Shown: positions 7,460-15,717 of the stretch, in pieces
Layout of the letters: every line of letters begins with the position of its first letter
How positions within the stretch are numbered: the first letter of the stretch is position 1
Origin: Rhodococcus sovatensis
Lineage (GTDB): Bacteria; Actinomycetota; Actinomycetes; Mycobacteriales; Mycobacteriaceae
DNA: 64,000 nt
Direction of reading: 5' to 3'
Assembly: GCF_037327425.1 (NCBI RefSeq)
Contig: NZ_CP147846.1
Coordinates: 3,720,001-3,784,000, forward strand
Notes under the pieces: generated by a model
The model's input: the letters and a program-made list of their open reading frames with translations, nothing else
The model's database searches: none
What the model was told of the DNA's origin: nothing
Made by a program: the position numbers and the translations under genes

Positions 7460-8495
7460 GGGTGGCTCCCCCGGTGTGCGCTGACTGTGGTGATGACACA
7501 GCAGATGATGAGACAGCCGATGGTGAGGCTGCAGGTTCGGTGACGGCCACCAGCTCGCGAGCTCCGAGATCGAGCAACTCGCGGGCAAGGTCACGGCCGA
7601 GTTCCTCGGCATTGTCGATCGACCCGACGATGGAGGCCCGGATGCTGTCGCTGCCGTCGATGGCGGCGACGCACCCACGCAACGAGATCTCGTCGAAGAT
7701 CCGGCCGTCCTCGTCGATGGACTCGACGACTTCCGCGATCGCACCCACCGGAGCGGTACACCCAGCTTCCAACTCCGCGAGCAGGCCGCGTTCGGCCGCA
7801 ACGGCCGCACGTGAATTCGCGTCGTCGAGGCTGCGTACCACGTCGATGAGATCGGTATCGGCGCTGCGGCATTCGACGGCCAGAGCACCCTGAGCAGGCG
7901 CGGGCAACATCTGAACCGGGTCGAGGGACTCGGTGACGACGTCGAGACGGCCGATACGGGCCAGGCCGGCGCGCGCAACGACCACTGCGTCCAGTTCCCC
8001 GGACGCGACCTTCCCGATGCGGGTGTCGAGGTTGCCGCGCAACGGCTGCACGTCGAGGCCCTGACCGAGAGCTCGCAGCTGGGCTGCGCGGCGAGGCGCC
8101 GAAGTACCGACGCGGGCACCCGCGGGCAGCTCACCGAGAACGAGACCGTCTCGGGCGACGAGCGCATCACGCGGATCCTCGCGCTCGGGAATCGCGGCGA
8201 TGACGAACCTCTCGTCGGGGGCCGTCGGCAAGTCCTTGTACGAGTGCACGGCGATGTCGACCTTGCCGTCGGTCAGCGCTTCGCGCAGCGCGGCGGTGAA
8301 CACGCCGACGCCGATTGTCTGCACCGGGGCCGCGGAAAGATCGCCTGCCGTCTTGACGATGACGAGCTCGGCGTCGAGCCCTGCCGCGATGAGTCCCTGA
8401 CGGACGGTCTCGGCCTGCGTCGTAGCGAGCAGCGATCCACGTGTTCCGATCCGAACGACCGCCGTTGCGTCCGAGTCGTTCCCGATCTCGTTCAC
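7452..8495 (-). CDS. hemC: Porphobilinogen deaminase (hydroxymethylbilane synthase)
   Basis: The enzyme joins four porphobilinogen units into hydroxymethylbilane. Its 347 residues include the RIGTRGSLLA start of the fold at 15-24, the HSYKDLPT active-site loop at 84-91, the arginine-rich TSAPRRAAQLR segment at 131-141, and Cys246 in EAGCTAPVG, which carries the dipyrromethane cofactor. The last 30 residues form a Ser/Ala-rich tail that is longer than usual for the family. The GTG start overlaps the hemA stop as GTGA. Confidence 0.96.
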   Translation of the reverse strand: MNEIGNDSDATAVVRIGTRGSLLATTQAETVRQGLIAAGLDAELVIVKTAGDLSAAPVQTIGVGVFTAALREALTDGKVDIAVHSYKDLPTAPDERFVIAAIPEREDPRDALVARDGLVLGELPAGARVGTSAPRRAAQLRALGQGLDVQPLRGNLDTRIGKVASGELDAVVVARAGLARIGRLDVVTESLDPVQMLPAPAQGALAVECRSADTDLIDVVRSLDDANSRAAVAAERGLLAELEAGCTAPVGAIAEVVESIDEDGRIFDEISLRGCVAAIDGSDSIRASIVGSIDNAEELGRDLARELLDLGARELVAVTEPAASPSAVSSSAVSSPQSAHTGGATHV

Positions 8496-9874
8496 TCCGC
8501 TTGTCCCTTCCGAACCTCTGTCCGGCTGGCTGTGAAGTCGTCCACAAGTTCCATTCCGTTGATCTCTATCGGGCTCGCGACCGCCTCGACGGCACCGGGG
8601 CTGAGCTCGAAGAGCTCACGCAACGCGGCTGCGTAGGAGTCGCCACCCGGGGTGGTGGCCAGTTGCTTGACACGCACGGTCGGCGAATGAAGAAGCTTGT
8701 CCACGACGCGTCGCACAGTGCGTGCCACCTCGTCGCGCTGCGGTGAGTCGAGACCGGGCAGCCTGGATTCGAGCCGCATCAGTTCGCCTTCGACGACCTC
8801 GGCTGCGCGCTGGCGTAGTGCAGTCACCGTCGGGGTCACTTCGGCGAGGCGTTGGCCGGCGAGATAGCCGGACAGTTCCGAGGAAACGATTTCACGAGCC
8901 GCGGCCGCGTCCGAGGATGCAGCGCCTGCAGCGGGGTCACGCTGGAGCGACTCCATGTCGAATACCTCGACGCCGGGCAGACCGGCGACGGACGGTTCGA
9001 CGTCGCGCGGCAATCCGAGGTCACAGATTGCGAGTGGGCGTCCGGCCTCGCGCTGAGCAAGCGCAACGTGGGCATCGGCGAGCGAGACAACGGCCCCGAC
9101 CGCACCGGTACAGGTGACGAGAATGTCGGCGTCGGCCAGCGCGGACGCGAAGTCCTCGAAGTTCATCGCGGTGGCCTCGACACCCGCCGAGAGAGCGGTG
9201 TCGGCAAGGTGATCCGCTCGCTCCCGTGTGCGGTTGACGATGATGAGACGTTCGATCCCCGCGCGACCGAGATGCGCGACGGACAGGCCGCCCATCGCTC
9301 CTGCGCCGAGAACTACTGCGGTCCGTCCCCTCAGGCTGCCACCGAAGAGCAGTGCGGCCCGATCGAGTGCAACCGACACCACCGACGCGCCGGCCGAGTC
9401 GATCCCGGTCTCGGAATGCACCCGCTTGCCGACGCGTAGAGCCTGCTGGGCAAGCTCGTGCAGAACCCGTCCCGACGCCTGCTGGCTGTCGGACGACGCG
9501 TACGCGGCGCGAATCTGTCCGAGGATCTGCTGCTCACCGATGACCATCGAATCGAGGCCACTGGCGACGGCAAAGAGGTGCTCGACGGCCGCCTCGCTGT
9601 AGCGCACATACGCGTGCCTGGTCAGTTCCGGCACCTGGAGACCGGAGTGCTCCGAGAGTATTTCGCCGACCGCTGCCAGAGCGCCGTGAAACGCGTCCAC
9701 CACCGCATACACCTCGACCCGGTTGCAGGTCGAGACGACCATCACCTCGGAGATGTTGCCGCTGGCCATGAGCTTGTCGGTCAGCTTGGGTCGCTCGGTG
9801 TCGGTGATGGCGACACGCTCTAGGACTGCGACGGGAGCGCTACGGTGCGAAATCCCGACGAGAAGGACACTCAC
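8492..9874 (-). CDS. hemA: Glutamyl-tRNA reductase
   Basis: The 460-residue enzyme reduces glutamyl-tRNA to glutamate-1-semialdehyde, the first committed step of C5-pathway tetrapyrrole synthesis. The catalytic Cys50 sits in STCNRVEVY, and a GAGAMGG NADPH-binding loop follows near residues 190-200. The usual C-terminal dimerisation helices are present. A GTG start overlaps the rex stop as GTGA. Control at this entry step by the upstream redox repressor is a natural reading of the operon. HemL, the next enzyme, is not in the window. Confidence 0.97.
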   Translation of the reverse strand: MSVLLVGISHRSAPVAVLERVAITDTERPKLTDKLMASGNISEVMVVSTCNRVEVYAVVDAFHGALAAVGEILSEHSGLQVPELTRHAYVRYSEAAVEHLFAVASGLDSMVIGEQQILGQIRAAYASSDSQQASGRVLHELAQQALRVGKRVHSETGIDSAGASVVSVALDRAALLFGGSLRGRTAVVLGAGAMGGLSVAHLGRAGIERLIIVNRTRERADHLADTALSAGVEATAMNFEDFASALADADILVTCTGAVGAVVSLADAHVALAQREAGRPLAICDLGLPRDVEPSVAGLPGVEVFDMESLQRDPAAGAASSDAAAAREIVSSELSGYLAGQRLAEVTPTVTALRQRAAEVVEGELMRLESRLPGLDSPQRDEVARTVRRVVDKLLHSPTVRVKQLATTPGGDSYAAALRELFELSPGAVEAVASPIEINGMELVDDFTASRTEVRKGQAE

Positions 9875-10719
9875 GGTGCAATCACCGATCCGTTTCTTGT
9901 CGAACTGTTTACTGAGGGGCTGATGGCGGACGTGCTCGGTAGCGAACCGGGCACTACCCGCGGTCCTCGACTACGACCCAGTCGAGGGTTGGGAGACAAC
10001 GCCGGCGCACGACGAGCAGCCTCGTTACGCGAGCTGTTGAACGAGAGAACCTGCATCTCGACGGCCAGGTCGACGCGCCTTACCTCCACTCGATCCGGTA
10101 CGTCCAGCGTCACCGGAGAGAAACTGAGGATGCATTCGACACCGCCCGCGACGAACGAAGACGCCACCGACTGCGCGGACTCGTCGGGAGTAGCGATGAC
10201 ACCGATGGTCGCTTCGAGGTCGCGGCACGCCTGCTCGAGAGAGTCGACGTGTTGCACCCGGAGACCGTCGACATCGAGGCCGACCCGCTCCGGATTGCGA
10301 TCGAACAGCCCCACCATCGAAAATCCTCGACGACCGAATCCGCCGTACCTAGCCAACGCTTCCCCGAGGTTTCCGACACCCACCAGCACAACCTTGTGCC
10401 CCCGATCGAGGCCGAGTGCACTTTCGATCTTCGCTCGCAGACGCATGACGTCGTACCCGACTCCGCGAACACCATTGGGCCCGAGGAAAGACAGATCCTT
10501 GCGAAGTTTGGCCGATCCGACCCCTGCGGCATTGGCCAGTTCTTCACTGGACACGATGAGAACTCCATCGTCTGCCAGGATTCCGAGGACCCGCAAGTAG
10601 GTCGCCAATCGCGTCACCGTAGCCTGTGGGATAACGCGTTCGGGAGCTGCAGATCGACCGATACCAGGTGACCGTTCGACACCAACCGGCACGGCCGGGC
10701 GCTCTTCGGTCACAATCAT
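9871..10719 (-). CDS. rex: Redox-sensing transcriptional repressor Rex
   Basis: Rex binds DNA when the NADH/NAD ratio is low and leaves when NADH binds. The winged-helix DNA-binding part covers about residues 28-95 (IPQATVTRLATYLRVLG, then SSEELANAAGVGSAKLRKDLS), and the Rossmann NADH fold starts with GVGNLGEALA at 114-123 and the acidic Asp140 after LFD. The Rex core ends near residue 230; a 50-residue Arg/Pro/Ser-rich tail follows, longer than typical Rex proteins of about 210-230 residues. It heads the hem operon and a Rex-like operator lies upstream. Confidence 0.95.
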   Translation of the reverse strand: MIVTEERPAVPVGVERSPGIGRSAAPERVIPQATVTRLATYLRVLGILADDGVLIVSSEELANAAGVGSAKLRKDLSFLGPNGVRGVGYDVMRLRAKIESALGLDRGHKVVLVGVGNLGEALARYGGFGRRGFSMVGLFDRNPERVGLDVDGLRVQHVDSLEQACRDLEATIGVIATPDESAQSVASSFVAGGVECILSFSPVTLDVPDRVEVRRVDLAVEMQVLSFNSSRNEAARRAPALSPNPRLGRSRGPRVVPGSLPSTSAISPSVNSSTRNGSVIAP

Positions 10720-10790
10720 GGCTCCTCGTCCGACCGGCTGCGATGCCGGTCTTCACGGTGATCCTGGACAAGCTCGATCGAAAAATTCAT

Positions 10791-10850
10791 GCAGGTTCCA
10801 CAGGTTCCACTCCTGCGAGCCTGGGTCGTTCTGCAGGTTTCAACTCCTGC
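10791..10850. repeat. Clustered CAGGTTCCA motifs with GCAGG/CCTGC arms
   Basis: The leader region of rex contains GCAGGTTCCACAGGTTCCACTCCTGC-like sequence at 10791-10816 and a shorter relative, GCAGGTTTCAACTCCTGC, at 10833-10850. Each has GCAGG and CCTGC as inverted arms; the first holds the 9-base CAGGTTCCA in tandem. They could form two small hairpins in the rex leader or bind a regulator. No known consensus comes to mind. Confidence 0.45.
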
Positions 10851-10870
10851 GCTGGGACCACGGTAACCGC

Positions 10871-10888
10871 TTGTGAACGAATGAACAA
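10871..10888. promoter_or_regulatory. Probable Rex operator (ROP-like site)
   Basis: TTGTGAACGAATGAACAA is an imperfect inverted repeat close to the Rex consensus TGTGAANNNNTTCACA: the left half is exact, and the right half differs at one or two bases. It lies 150 bases before the rex start in the intergenic region, where the operon promoter must be. This supports autorepression of rex-hem, as known for Streptomyces rex. Confidence 0.65.
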
Positions 10889-10947
10889 AGTCGCTCGATC
10901 CGTGCTAGAGGGGCCCTCACCTGCAAAGCGAGAGCCCACTCGCGTTC

Positions 10948-11220
10948 TTAGGGTGCCCTCCGAGCCGTCAGGTCCGCCCGCAGCCGAGGCTCGTCGACCT
11001 CCCAGTAGCTGTGCTCGCGGCCGTCCAGCAGGACCACAGGCACGCGATCACCGAACTCGGCGCGCAGGTCAGGGGCTGTGTCGGCGACTTCGTCGACGTC
11101 GATCGACGTCGGGGTGATCGCAAAATCGCTGCACACCTCCTGCAGACGCGCGAGCGCGACGACGCAAGAGTGACAGCCTGCGCGGGTGAGAAGAACCACG
11201 GTCGGGTCCGGAGAAACCAT
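10948..11220 (-). CDS. Glutaredoxin-family thioredoxin-fold protein
   Basis: The 90-residue protein is one small thioredoxin fold with a Cys16-His-Ser-Cys19 active site directly after the first strand (VVLLTRAGC) and the cis-proline segment DRVPVVLLDG around residues 58-67. It fits the DUF836/glutaredoxin-like family that in M. tuberculosis (Rv0508) also sits just before hemA. A thiol-disulfide role is likely; the bacterium uses mycothiol rather than glutathione, so the donor is not obvious. It is transcribed in the same direction as rex, 228 bases upstream of it. Confidence 0.85.
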   Translation of the reverse strand: MVSPDPTVVLLTRAGCHSCVVALARLQEVCSDFAITPTSIDVDEVADTAPDLRAEFGDRVPVVLLDGREHSYWEVDEPRLRADLTARRAP

Positions 11221-11364
11221 GCTTCCACCCTTCCATGCGCATCGGAGAGACGAACGTCACATCGCTGCGACGACGTCCGCACTGGTCGGGTCCGTGCGGC
11301 CGGTTCGGAGTTTCGATGTACGGGCTAGGGTTCATGGCACTGCTCGAACATGGAGGTGCGCGTG

Positions 11365-12399
11365 ATGAGCAACGGGGGTTTTCAGACGCCTGACGACGAC
11401 ACGACGGCCGAGGAACCGGGCGTCGACGATCTACCGGTGTCCGACGTACCCGACGAGGACATGGTCGAGACGGACAGGCCCGATGAGGACAAGCGAGAGA
11501 AGCGCCGAAAGCGACGGCTCCGCAACCCGCTCGGTCCCTCCGACGCCGAGGTCCGGGCAAGCGTCGCCGGTGAGGCCAGCGCGGACGCAGCCATCGCGCT
11601 GCAGACAGAGGGCGGCGCATCGGTTCCGCTGGATTTGACCGCAGCGGCGTTCTTCGACGTCGACAACACGATGGTCCAGGGCGCTTCGATCATCCACTTC
11701 GCCCGCGGCCTCGCTGCGCGCAAGTACTTCACCAGTGGGGACCTCGCTCAGTTCGCCTGGCAGCAGGTCAAATTCAGAGTCAGTGGCAAAGAGAACAGCG
11801 AGGACGTCGCAAGCGGTCGAGAGAAGGCGCTCTCCTTCATCAAGGGCAGACCGACCTCCGAACTGCGCATGCTCGGCGAGGAAATCTACGACGAGCTCAT
11901 CGCCGACAAAATCTGGCCAGGCACGGCCGCGCTCGCACAGATGCATCTCGACGCAGGCCAGCAAGTCTGGCTCGTGACTGCCACGCCCCTGGAGCTGGCG
12001 CAGATCATCGCCGAGCGGCTCGGGCTGACCGGCGCGCTGGGTACCGTCGCCGAGAGCAAGGACGGCGTATTCACCGGCAGGCTCGTCGGCGACATTCTGC
12101 ACGGCCTCGGAAAGGCGCACGCAGTGCGGACGCTGGCCGTGCGCGAGGGGTTGAACCTCAAGCGCTGCACGGCGTATTCGGACAGTCACAACGACGTCCC
12201 GATGCTCTCGCTCGTAGGCACAGCCGTCGCTGTCAATCCAGACGCGGACCTGCGCGAACTCGCCAAGAACCGCGGCTGGGAAATCAGAGACTTCCGGACG
12301 GGCCGCAAGGCGGCGAAGATCGGGGTACCGACCGCTCTCGCGTTGGGCGCCGTCGGCGGCGGGCTCGCGGCAGTGATCGGTCGCCGCCGAGCAGGCTGA
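11365..12399 (+). CDS. HAD-superfamily IB hydrolase (SerB-related)
   Basis: The product is 344 residues from the ATG at 11365, chosen because GGAGG stands eight bases before it; an earlier ATG overlaps this site. An acidic, disordered first 65 residues lead into a HAD phosphatase: motif I DVDNT at 98-102, motif II around LVTATPLELAQ, and motif III with Asp-Ser-His-Asn-Asp near the end of the domain. The last 30 residues include a glycine/alanine hydrophobic stretch, so it may be membrane-tethered. It corresponds to Rv0505c (annotated serB1) in my recollection of the tuberculosis order, but phosphoserine specificity is not shown by sequence. It runs opposite to both neighbours. Confidence 0.88.
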   Translation: MSNGGFQTPDDDTTAEEPGVDDLPVSDVPDEDMVETDRPDEDKREKRRKRRLRNPLGPSDAEVRASVAGEASADAAIALQTEGGASVPLDLTAAAFFDVDNTMVQGASIIHFARGLAARKYFTSGDLAQFAWQQVKFRVSGKENSEDVASGREKALSFIKGRPTSELRMLGEEIYDELIADKIWPGTAALAQMHLDAGQQVWLVTATPLELAQIIAERLGLTGALGTVAESKDGVFTGRLVGDILHGLGKAHAVRTLAVREGLNLKRCTAYSDSHNDVPMLSLVGTAVAVNPDADLRELAKNRGWEIRDFRTGRKAAKIGVPTALALGAVGGGLAAVIGRRRAG

Positions 12400-12425
12400 C
12401 CACCGTCAGGTTTGCCGCGTCGGGA

Positions 12426-12914
12426 TTACAGCGTCAGCTGCATCAGGGTGAGGTCGAGCCACCGGTCGAATTTGATGCCGACCTCGGGCATCTGTCCCAC
12501 AGTGACGAACCCGAACTTCTCGTGCAGTGAAATCGACGTCGTGTTCGTCGACTCGATGACCCCGACGAGTACGTGGATTCCGGCCGACCGCGCCCGATCG
12601 ATCAGCTCCGTGAGTAGCGCACTCGCAAGTCCGCGGCGCTGGAAGCTGTCCGCCACATAGACCGAATGCTCGACGGTGAGGCGGTAGCCACTCTTGGGTC
12701 GCCACTGCGTGTACGACGCGTATCCGGCAACCTCTCCGTCGACGACGGCCGTCAGAACGGGGTAGCCGGCCCGCAACCTCCCGGCCAACCACTCCATCCG
12801 CTCGTCGAGGCCGACCTCGGTCTCGTCCCAGATGGCCGTCGTATTCCTGATGGCGTCGTTGTGGATACTGAGGATCGCTGAGAGGTCCTCGGTGGTGGTG
12901 TCTCGAATCAGCAC
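12426..12914 (-). CDS. GNAT N-acetyltransferase (phosphinothricin/methionine-sulfone acetyltransferase-like)
   Basis: The 162-residue protein opens with IRDTTTEDLSAILSIHNDAI and continues with NTTAIWDE, the N-terminal signature of the Pat/MddA subfamily. The acetyl-CoA loop is QRRGLASALLTELI near residues 95-108, followed by the GVIESTNTTSISLHEKFGFVTVG segment. These enzymes acetylate free amino acids or analogues such as phosphinothricin. The GTG at 12914 is the first reasonable start after the plsC stop; the open frame continues into plsC. A resistance role is a guess. Confidence 0.85.
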   Translation of the reverse strand: MLIRDTTTEDLSAILSIHNDAIRNTTAIWDETEVGLDERMEWLAGRLRAGYPVLTAVVDGEVAGYASYTQWRPKSGYRLTVEHSVYVADSFQRRGLASALLTELIDRARSAGIHVLVGVIESTNTTSISLHEKFGFVTVGQMPEVGIKFDRWLDLTLMQLTL

Positions 12915-12931
12915 CCGGACCAGGGTACCGA

Positions 12932-14011
12932 TCAGCCCAGGAAGACGTTGCGGCGCTTGGCCAACAGTCGGTACAGGGTGTGCTGAATGGTCTCTCGTAC
13001 GTGGTCGGTCAATTCGAAGAGCACCATCGGATCTTCCGAGGCCTGAGCATCGTAGGAGTCGGTTGCGATGGGCTTGCCGAACTCGATGTACCACTTCGAC
13101 GGCAGCGGAATGAGACCGAGCGGGCCCAGATGGGGAAAGAACGGGGTGACCGGGAAATACGGCATGCCCATCAATCTCGCCAACGGGGTGATGTCGCCGA
13201 TCTTGGGGTAGATCTCTTCCGAACCGACGATCGAGCACGGAATGATCGGCGCACCGGTTTTCAATGCGGCCGACACGAACCCGCCCCGGCCGAAGCGCTG
13301 CAGTTTGTATCGCTCACTGAAGGGCTTGCCGATGCCCTTGAAGCCCTCGGGAAACACAGCGGCCACCTGGCCCATCCGAAGCAGACGTTCCGCGTCGGGA
13401 TTGCAGGCGAGCGTGTGACCCGCTTTGCGTGCGATGGTCCCGACGCCCGGCATCTCGAATGCCATGTCGGCAGCCAACATTCGCAATGGACGGTGCGCAG
13501 GATGGTGATCACGGACGGCCACCGACGCCATGAGCGCATCGACCGGAATCACGCCGGCGTGATTGGCGACGACGAGTGCCCCACCGTCGTTCGGGATGTT
13601 CTCGATGCCTTTGATTTCGACTCGGAACCACTTGTCGAAAAGCGGACGCAGGAGCGGCAACCATAGGGCGTCGGCGAAGTGCGGATCGTAGCCGAACTCG
13701 TCGACGACGTAGTCGCCGGCCATGCGGCGGCGAACGAATTCGGCTGTGTCCGAGATGGTCTCGACGAGTTTCGTCTTCGCCGCGTCTATCTGAGAAGCGG
13801 CGATCTGGGAAGCGTCCGACGGCCCCACAGGATCGAGAGGATGGGCGGCCACGGGTGGCACCAGCGGAATCGGCGGCGTGGTGTCGGCGTACGAAGACGG
13901 GTGCCGACTGCGACTGTCTTCGGCACGGTTGCGGCTCCGGTTGGCATGCTCGGTACGGTCGCGTCCGGCGCCGCTACCGTGCAGCGGAATCACCTTCGCC
14001 ACCTCGTTCAC
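12932..14011 (-). CDS. Lysophospholipid acyltransferase family protein (PlsC-like)
   Basis: The product is 359 residues from a GTG that overlaps the epimerase stop as GTGA. After a polar first hundred residues, the acyltransferase domain shows NHAGVIPVD, a His-x6-Asp version of block I seen in MGAT/DGAT-like acyltransferases, then EMPGVGTIARKAG, and FPEGFKGIGKPFSERYKLQRFGRGG as block III. It likely acylates a lysolipid or glycerol backbone at the inner membrane. It matches Rv0502 by position next to the galE2-like gene. The usual four-residue spacing of HX4D is not seen, so substrate choice may differ from true PlsC. Confidence 0.85.
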   Translation of the reverse strand: MNEVAKVIPLHGSGAGRDRTEHANRSRNRAEDSRSRHPSSYADTTPPIPLVPPVAAHPLDPVGPSDASQIAASQIDAAKTKLVETISDTAEFVRRRMAGDYVVDEFGYDPHFADALWLPLLRPLFDKWFRVEIKGIENIPNDGGALVVANHAGVIPVDALMASVAVRDHHPAHRPLRMLAADMAFEMPGVGTIARKAGHTLACNPDAERLLRMGQVAAVFPEGFKGIGKPFSERYKLQRFGRGGFVSAALKTGAPIIPCSIVGSEEIYPKIGDITPLARLMGMPYFPVTPFFPHLGPLGLIPLPSKWYIEFGKPIATDSYDAQASEDPMVLFELTDHVRETIQHTLYRLLAKRRNVFLG

Positions 14012-15114
14012 CTCTCCCTGCCTGTAGTCGCAGCCAATGCGGCTTTGGACAACGCTGCACCGGCGTCCGCAGCCCACAACGCACGTTTCTCGACCGAGTC
14101 CACCCACTCGGTCCGGACCACCGGCCGAATTGCGGCGCCACGAACGAAGTCGTCGAATGCCTGAACCGTAGTCCACCGAGGTTCGAATCCGAGGTCGGAT
14201 CGCATTCGAGTGGTATCCAGCCCGCAGCCGAAGTGGAAGTAGTCCAGTTGTTCGGTCGTGAATTCGCGCATCATTCCGCCCATCAGCGCGCGGCCGACGC
14301 TTTTGAACAGCGCAAACGGCACCGGCACCTCGATGCGCCCGGCTCTACGAATGGCTTGCGACAACATGATGGTGCCGTCGGCACCGATATTGAATGTGCC
14401 GGCCGGCCCACCCATCGTCGCGCGCTCGAGCGCAGCCAGAGCATCTTCTTCGTGCAGGAGCTGCATCCGCGCGTCGCGCCCGATGATGCTGGGGATGAGC
14501 GGCGAGGTCATGTAACGGGAAATGGACCCGTTGAGCCGTGGTCCGATCAACGGCGCCATCCGCAGAATCGACACGGCTATGTCTGGCCGGCGACGTCCGA
14601 GCCCTCGGATGTACCCCTCGATGTCGATGGTGTCGCGTGCGAATGCTCCCGACGGAGGTTTACGCGCACTCATCTCCTCGGTGAACTTGACCGGATCCTT
14701 GGCACTGCATCCGTACACCGAAGAGGAGGACCGAAGAACGACTTTCTGCACCGACGGGGACTTCTGGCACACCGCGAACAACTGCATCGCGCCGATGACG
14801 TTGAGATCTTTCATCGTCGCGCGCCCGCCGGATCTGGGGGGCTTGGTGATGGTCGCCGCATTCACGACGGTGTCGACGCCCGCATTTCGGATGACTTTCC
14901 CGATCAGCGGATTGCGGATGTCGGCCCGGACGAATTCCGCGCGTCCCATTCGACGCAGCAGATCCTTACTAGGGGATCTGGAGTCGACGGCTATGACGCG
15001 CTCTACAGCGGGATTCTGGGCCAGTCGGGTAACGAGGTACCCGCCGAGGAAGCGGCTCGCGCCGGTGACCAGCACCACTTTGGGCGCCGCAACGCCTCGC
15101 TCGTTCGAAGTCAC
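14008..15114 (-). CDS. NAD-dependent epimerase/dehydratase (extended SDR; Rv0501/galE2-like)
   Basis: The 368-residue protein starts with VVLVTGASRFLGGYLVTRLA, the GxxGxxG nucleotide-binding motif, near residue 14, and continues as an extended short-chain dehydrogenase. The canonical catalytic YxxxK is not obvious: the expected region reads SSSSVYGCSAKDP, where Tyr and Lys are separated by four residues. It may be an atypical or non-catalytic member. The C-terminal 60 residues are an Ala/Arg-rich helix. It is coupled to the acyltransferase by a GTGA overlap. UDP-galactose specificity is not supported by sequence alone. Confidence 0.8.
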   Translation of the reverse strand: MTSNERGVAAPKVVLVTGASRFLGGYLVTRLAQNPAVERVIAVDSRSPSKDLLRRMGRAEFVRADIRNPLIGKVIRNAGVDTVVNAATITKPPRSGGRATMKDLNVIGAMQLFAVCQKSPSVQKVVLRSSSSVYGCSAKDPVKFTEEMSARKPPSGAFARDTIDIEGYIRGLGRRRPDIAVSILRMAPLIGPRLNGSISRYMTSPLIPSIIGRDARMQLLHEEDALAALERATMGGPAGTFNIGADGTIMLSQAIRRAGRIEVPVPFALFKSVGRALMGGMMREFTTEQLDYFHFGCGLDTTRMRSDLGFEPRWTTVQAFDDFVRGAAIRPVVRTEWVDSVEKRALWAADAGAALSKAALAATTGRER

Positions 15115-15245
15115 TCACACCCCCGATTGATTGCCGCTGGCCTGCAGCCTACTGGAATCCGTGGAAGATGCGAGCGAACCGATTTCGACACCCTGTGCAG
15201 GATAAATGCTTGTTCGGACATGCCCGCGTCGAGTACGGACCAACG

Positions 15246-15278
15246 AAAAAGGCCCGCCACCAGTGCTGGTGACGGGCT
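15246..15278 (-). terminator. Intrinsic terminator after the bS22 gene
   Basis: Read on the minus strand, an 11-pair stem (GCCCGTCACCA with its partner, one G-U pair) closes on a GCAC-type tetraloop and is followed by a run of five T residues. It lies 14 bases beyond the bS22 stop codon. This is the clearest Rho-independent terminator in the window. Confidence 0.85.
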
Positions 15279-15291
15279 CCTTTTCGAAGCT

Positions 15292-15393
15292 CTATTTACC
15301 GAGTTTCCTGCGCTGCACTCGAGTGCGACGAAGCAGCTTGCGGTGCTTCTTCTTCGACATGCGCTTGCGACGCTTCTTGATCACTGAACCCAT
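15292..15393 (-). CDS. Small ribosomal protein bS22 (AURKAIP1/COX24-domain protein)
   Basis: The product is only 33 residues and almost wholly basic: [20 protein letters not shown] with a second basic half ending RRKLGK. This is the small 30S component called bS22 in mycobacteria (Rv0500B). It has a GTGAGGAC site eight bases before the ATG and its own terminator. The longer open frame upstream is not coding in character. It is probably strongly expressed, as expected for a ribosomal protein. Confidence 0.93.
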
Positions 15394-15717
15394 GGCGGGT
15401 GTCCTCACGTTCTTCTCTAGCGTTTTCGCGCACGCGAAGTTGCGTACGCCTACCTGGCAGCGTCGAACTCCCCCACAAATTTCACGTGGTAAGAGCCTTC
15501 GATCCCCAAGCTGGCGCTCGGGCCTCGATCTGCTTGAACCTCCAAGGTCGAAGCTCGATGCAACTACTCGCCAACCTGCTCTCTTCGCAGGCTCTGCTCG
15601 TGACCCTGGTACGAGCGCCGATATTACTCGGCCACGACGAGACTCCACCTTACCGGTGTGGACAACGATCCACGAAACCGGCCCGATAGAGCCAAGTCGA
15701 CACCGAAGGGGTGCGAC
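15394..15717. other. 324-base intergenic stretch without a visible gene
   Basis: Between bS22 and the excisionase-type gene I find no frame with a ribosome-binding site and no RNA gene. The part next to bS22 must hold its promoter; a short inverted repeat (TTCGCGCACGCGAA) lies near 15422-15435, just upstream of the bS22 leader. The rest shows only short inverted repeats such as GTGGACAACGATCCAC, near 15657-15672. Confidence 0.6.

Noticed and set aside
12932..14176. Longer plsC start at 14176
   Set aside because: The extra 55 residues read through the epimerase gene and lack fold features; the GTG overlap at 14011 is the natural start.
13855..15387. Open frame of 510 codons antisense to plsC and the epimerase
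   Set aside because: Arg/His-rich translation without domains, opposite to two genes with clear motifs.
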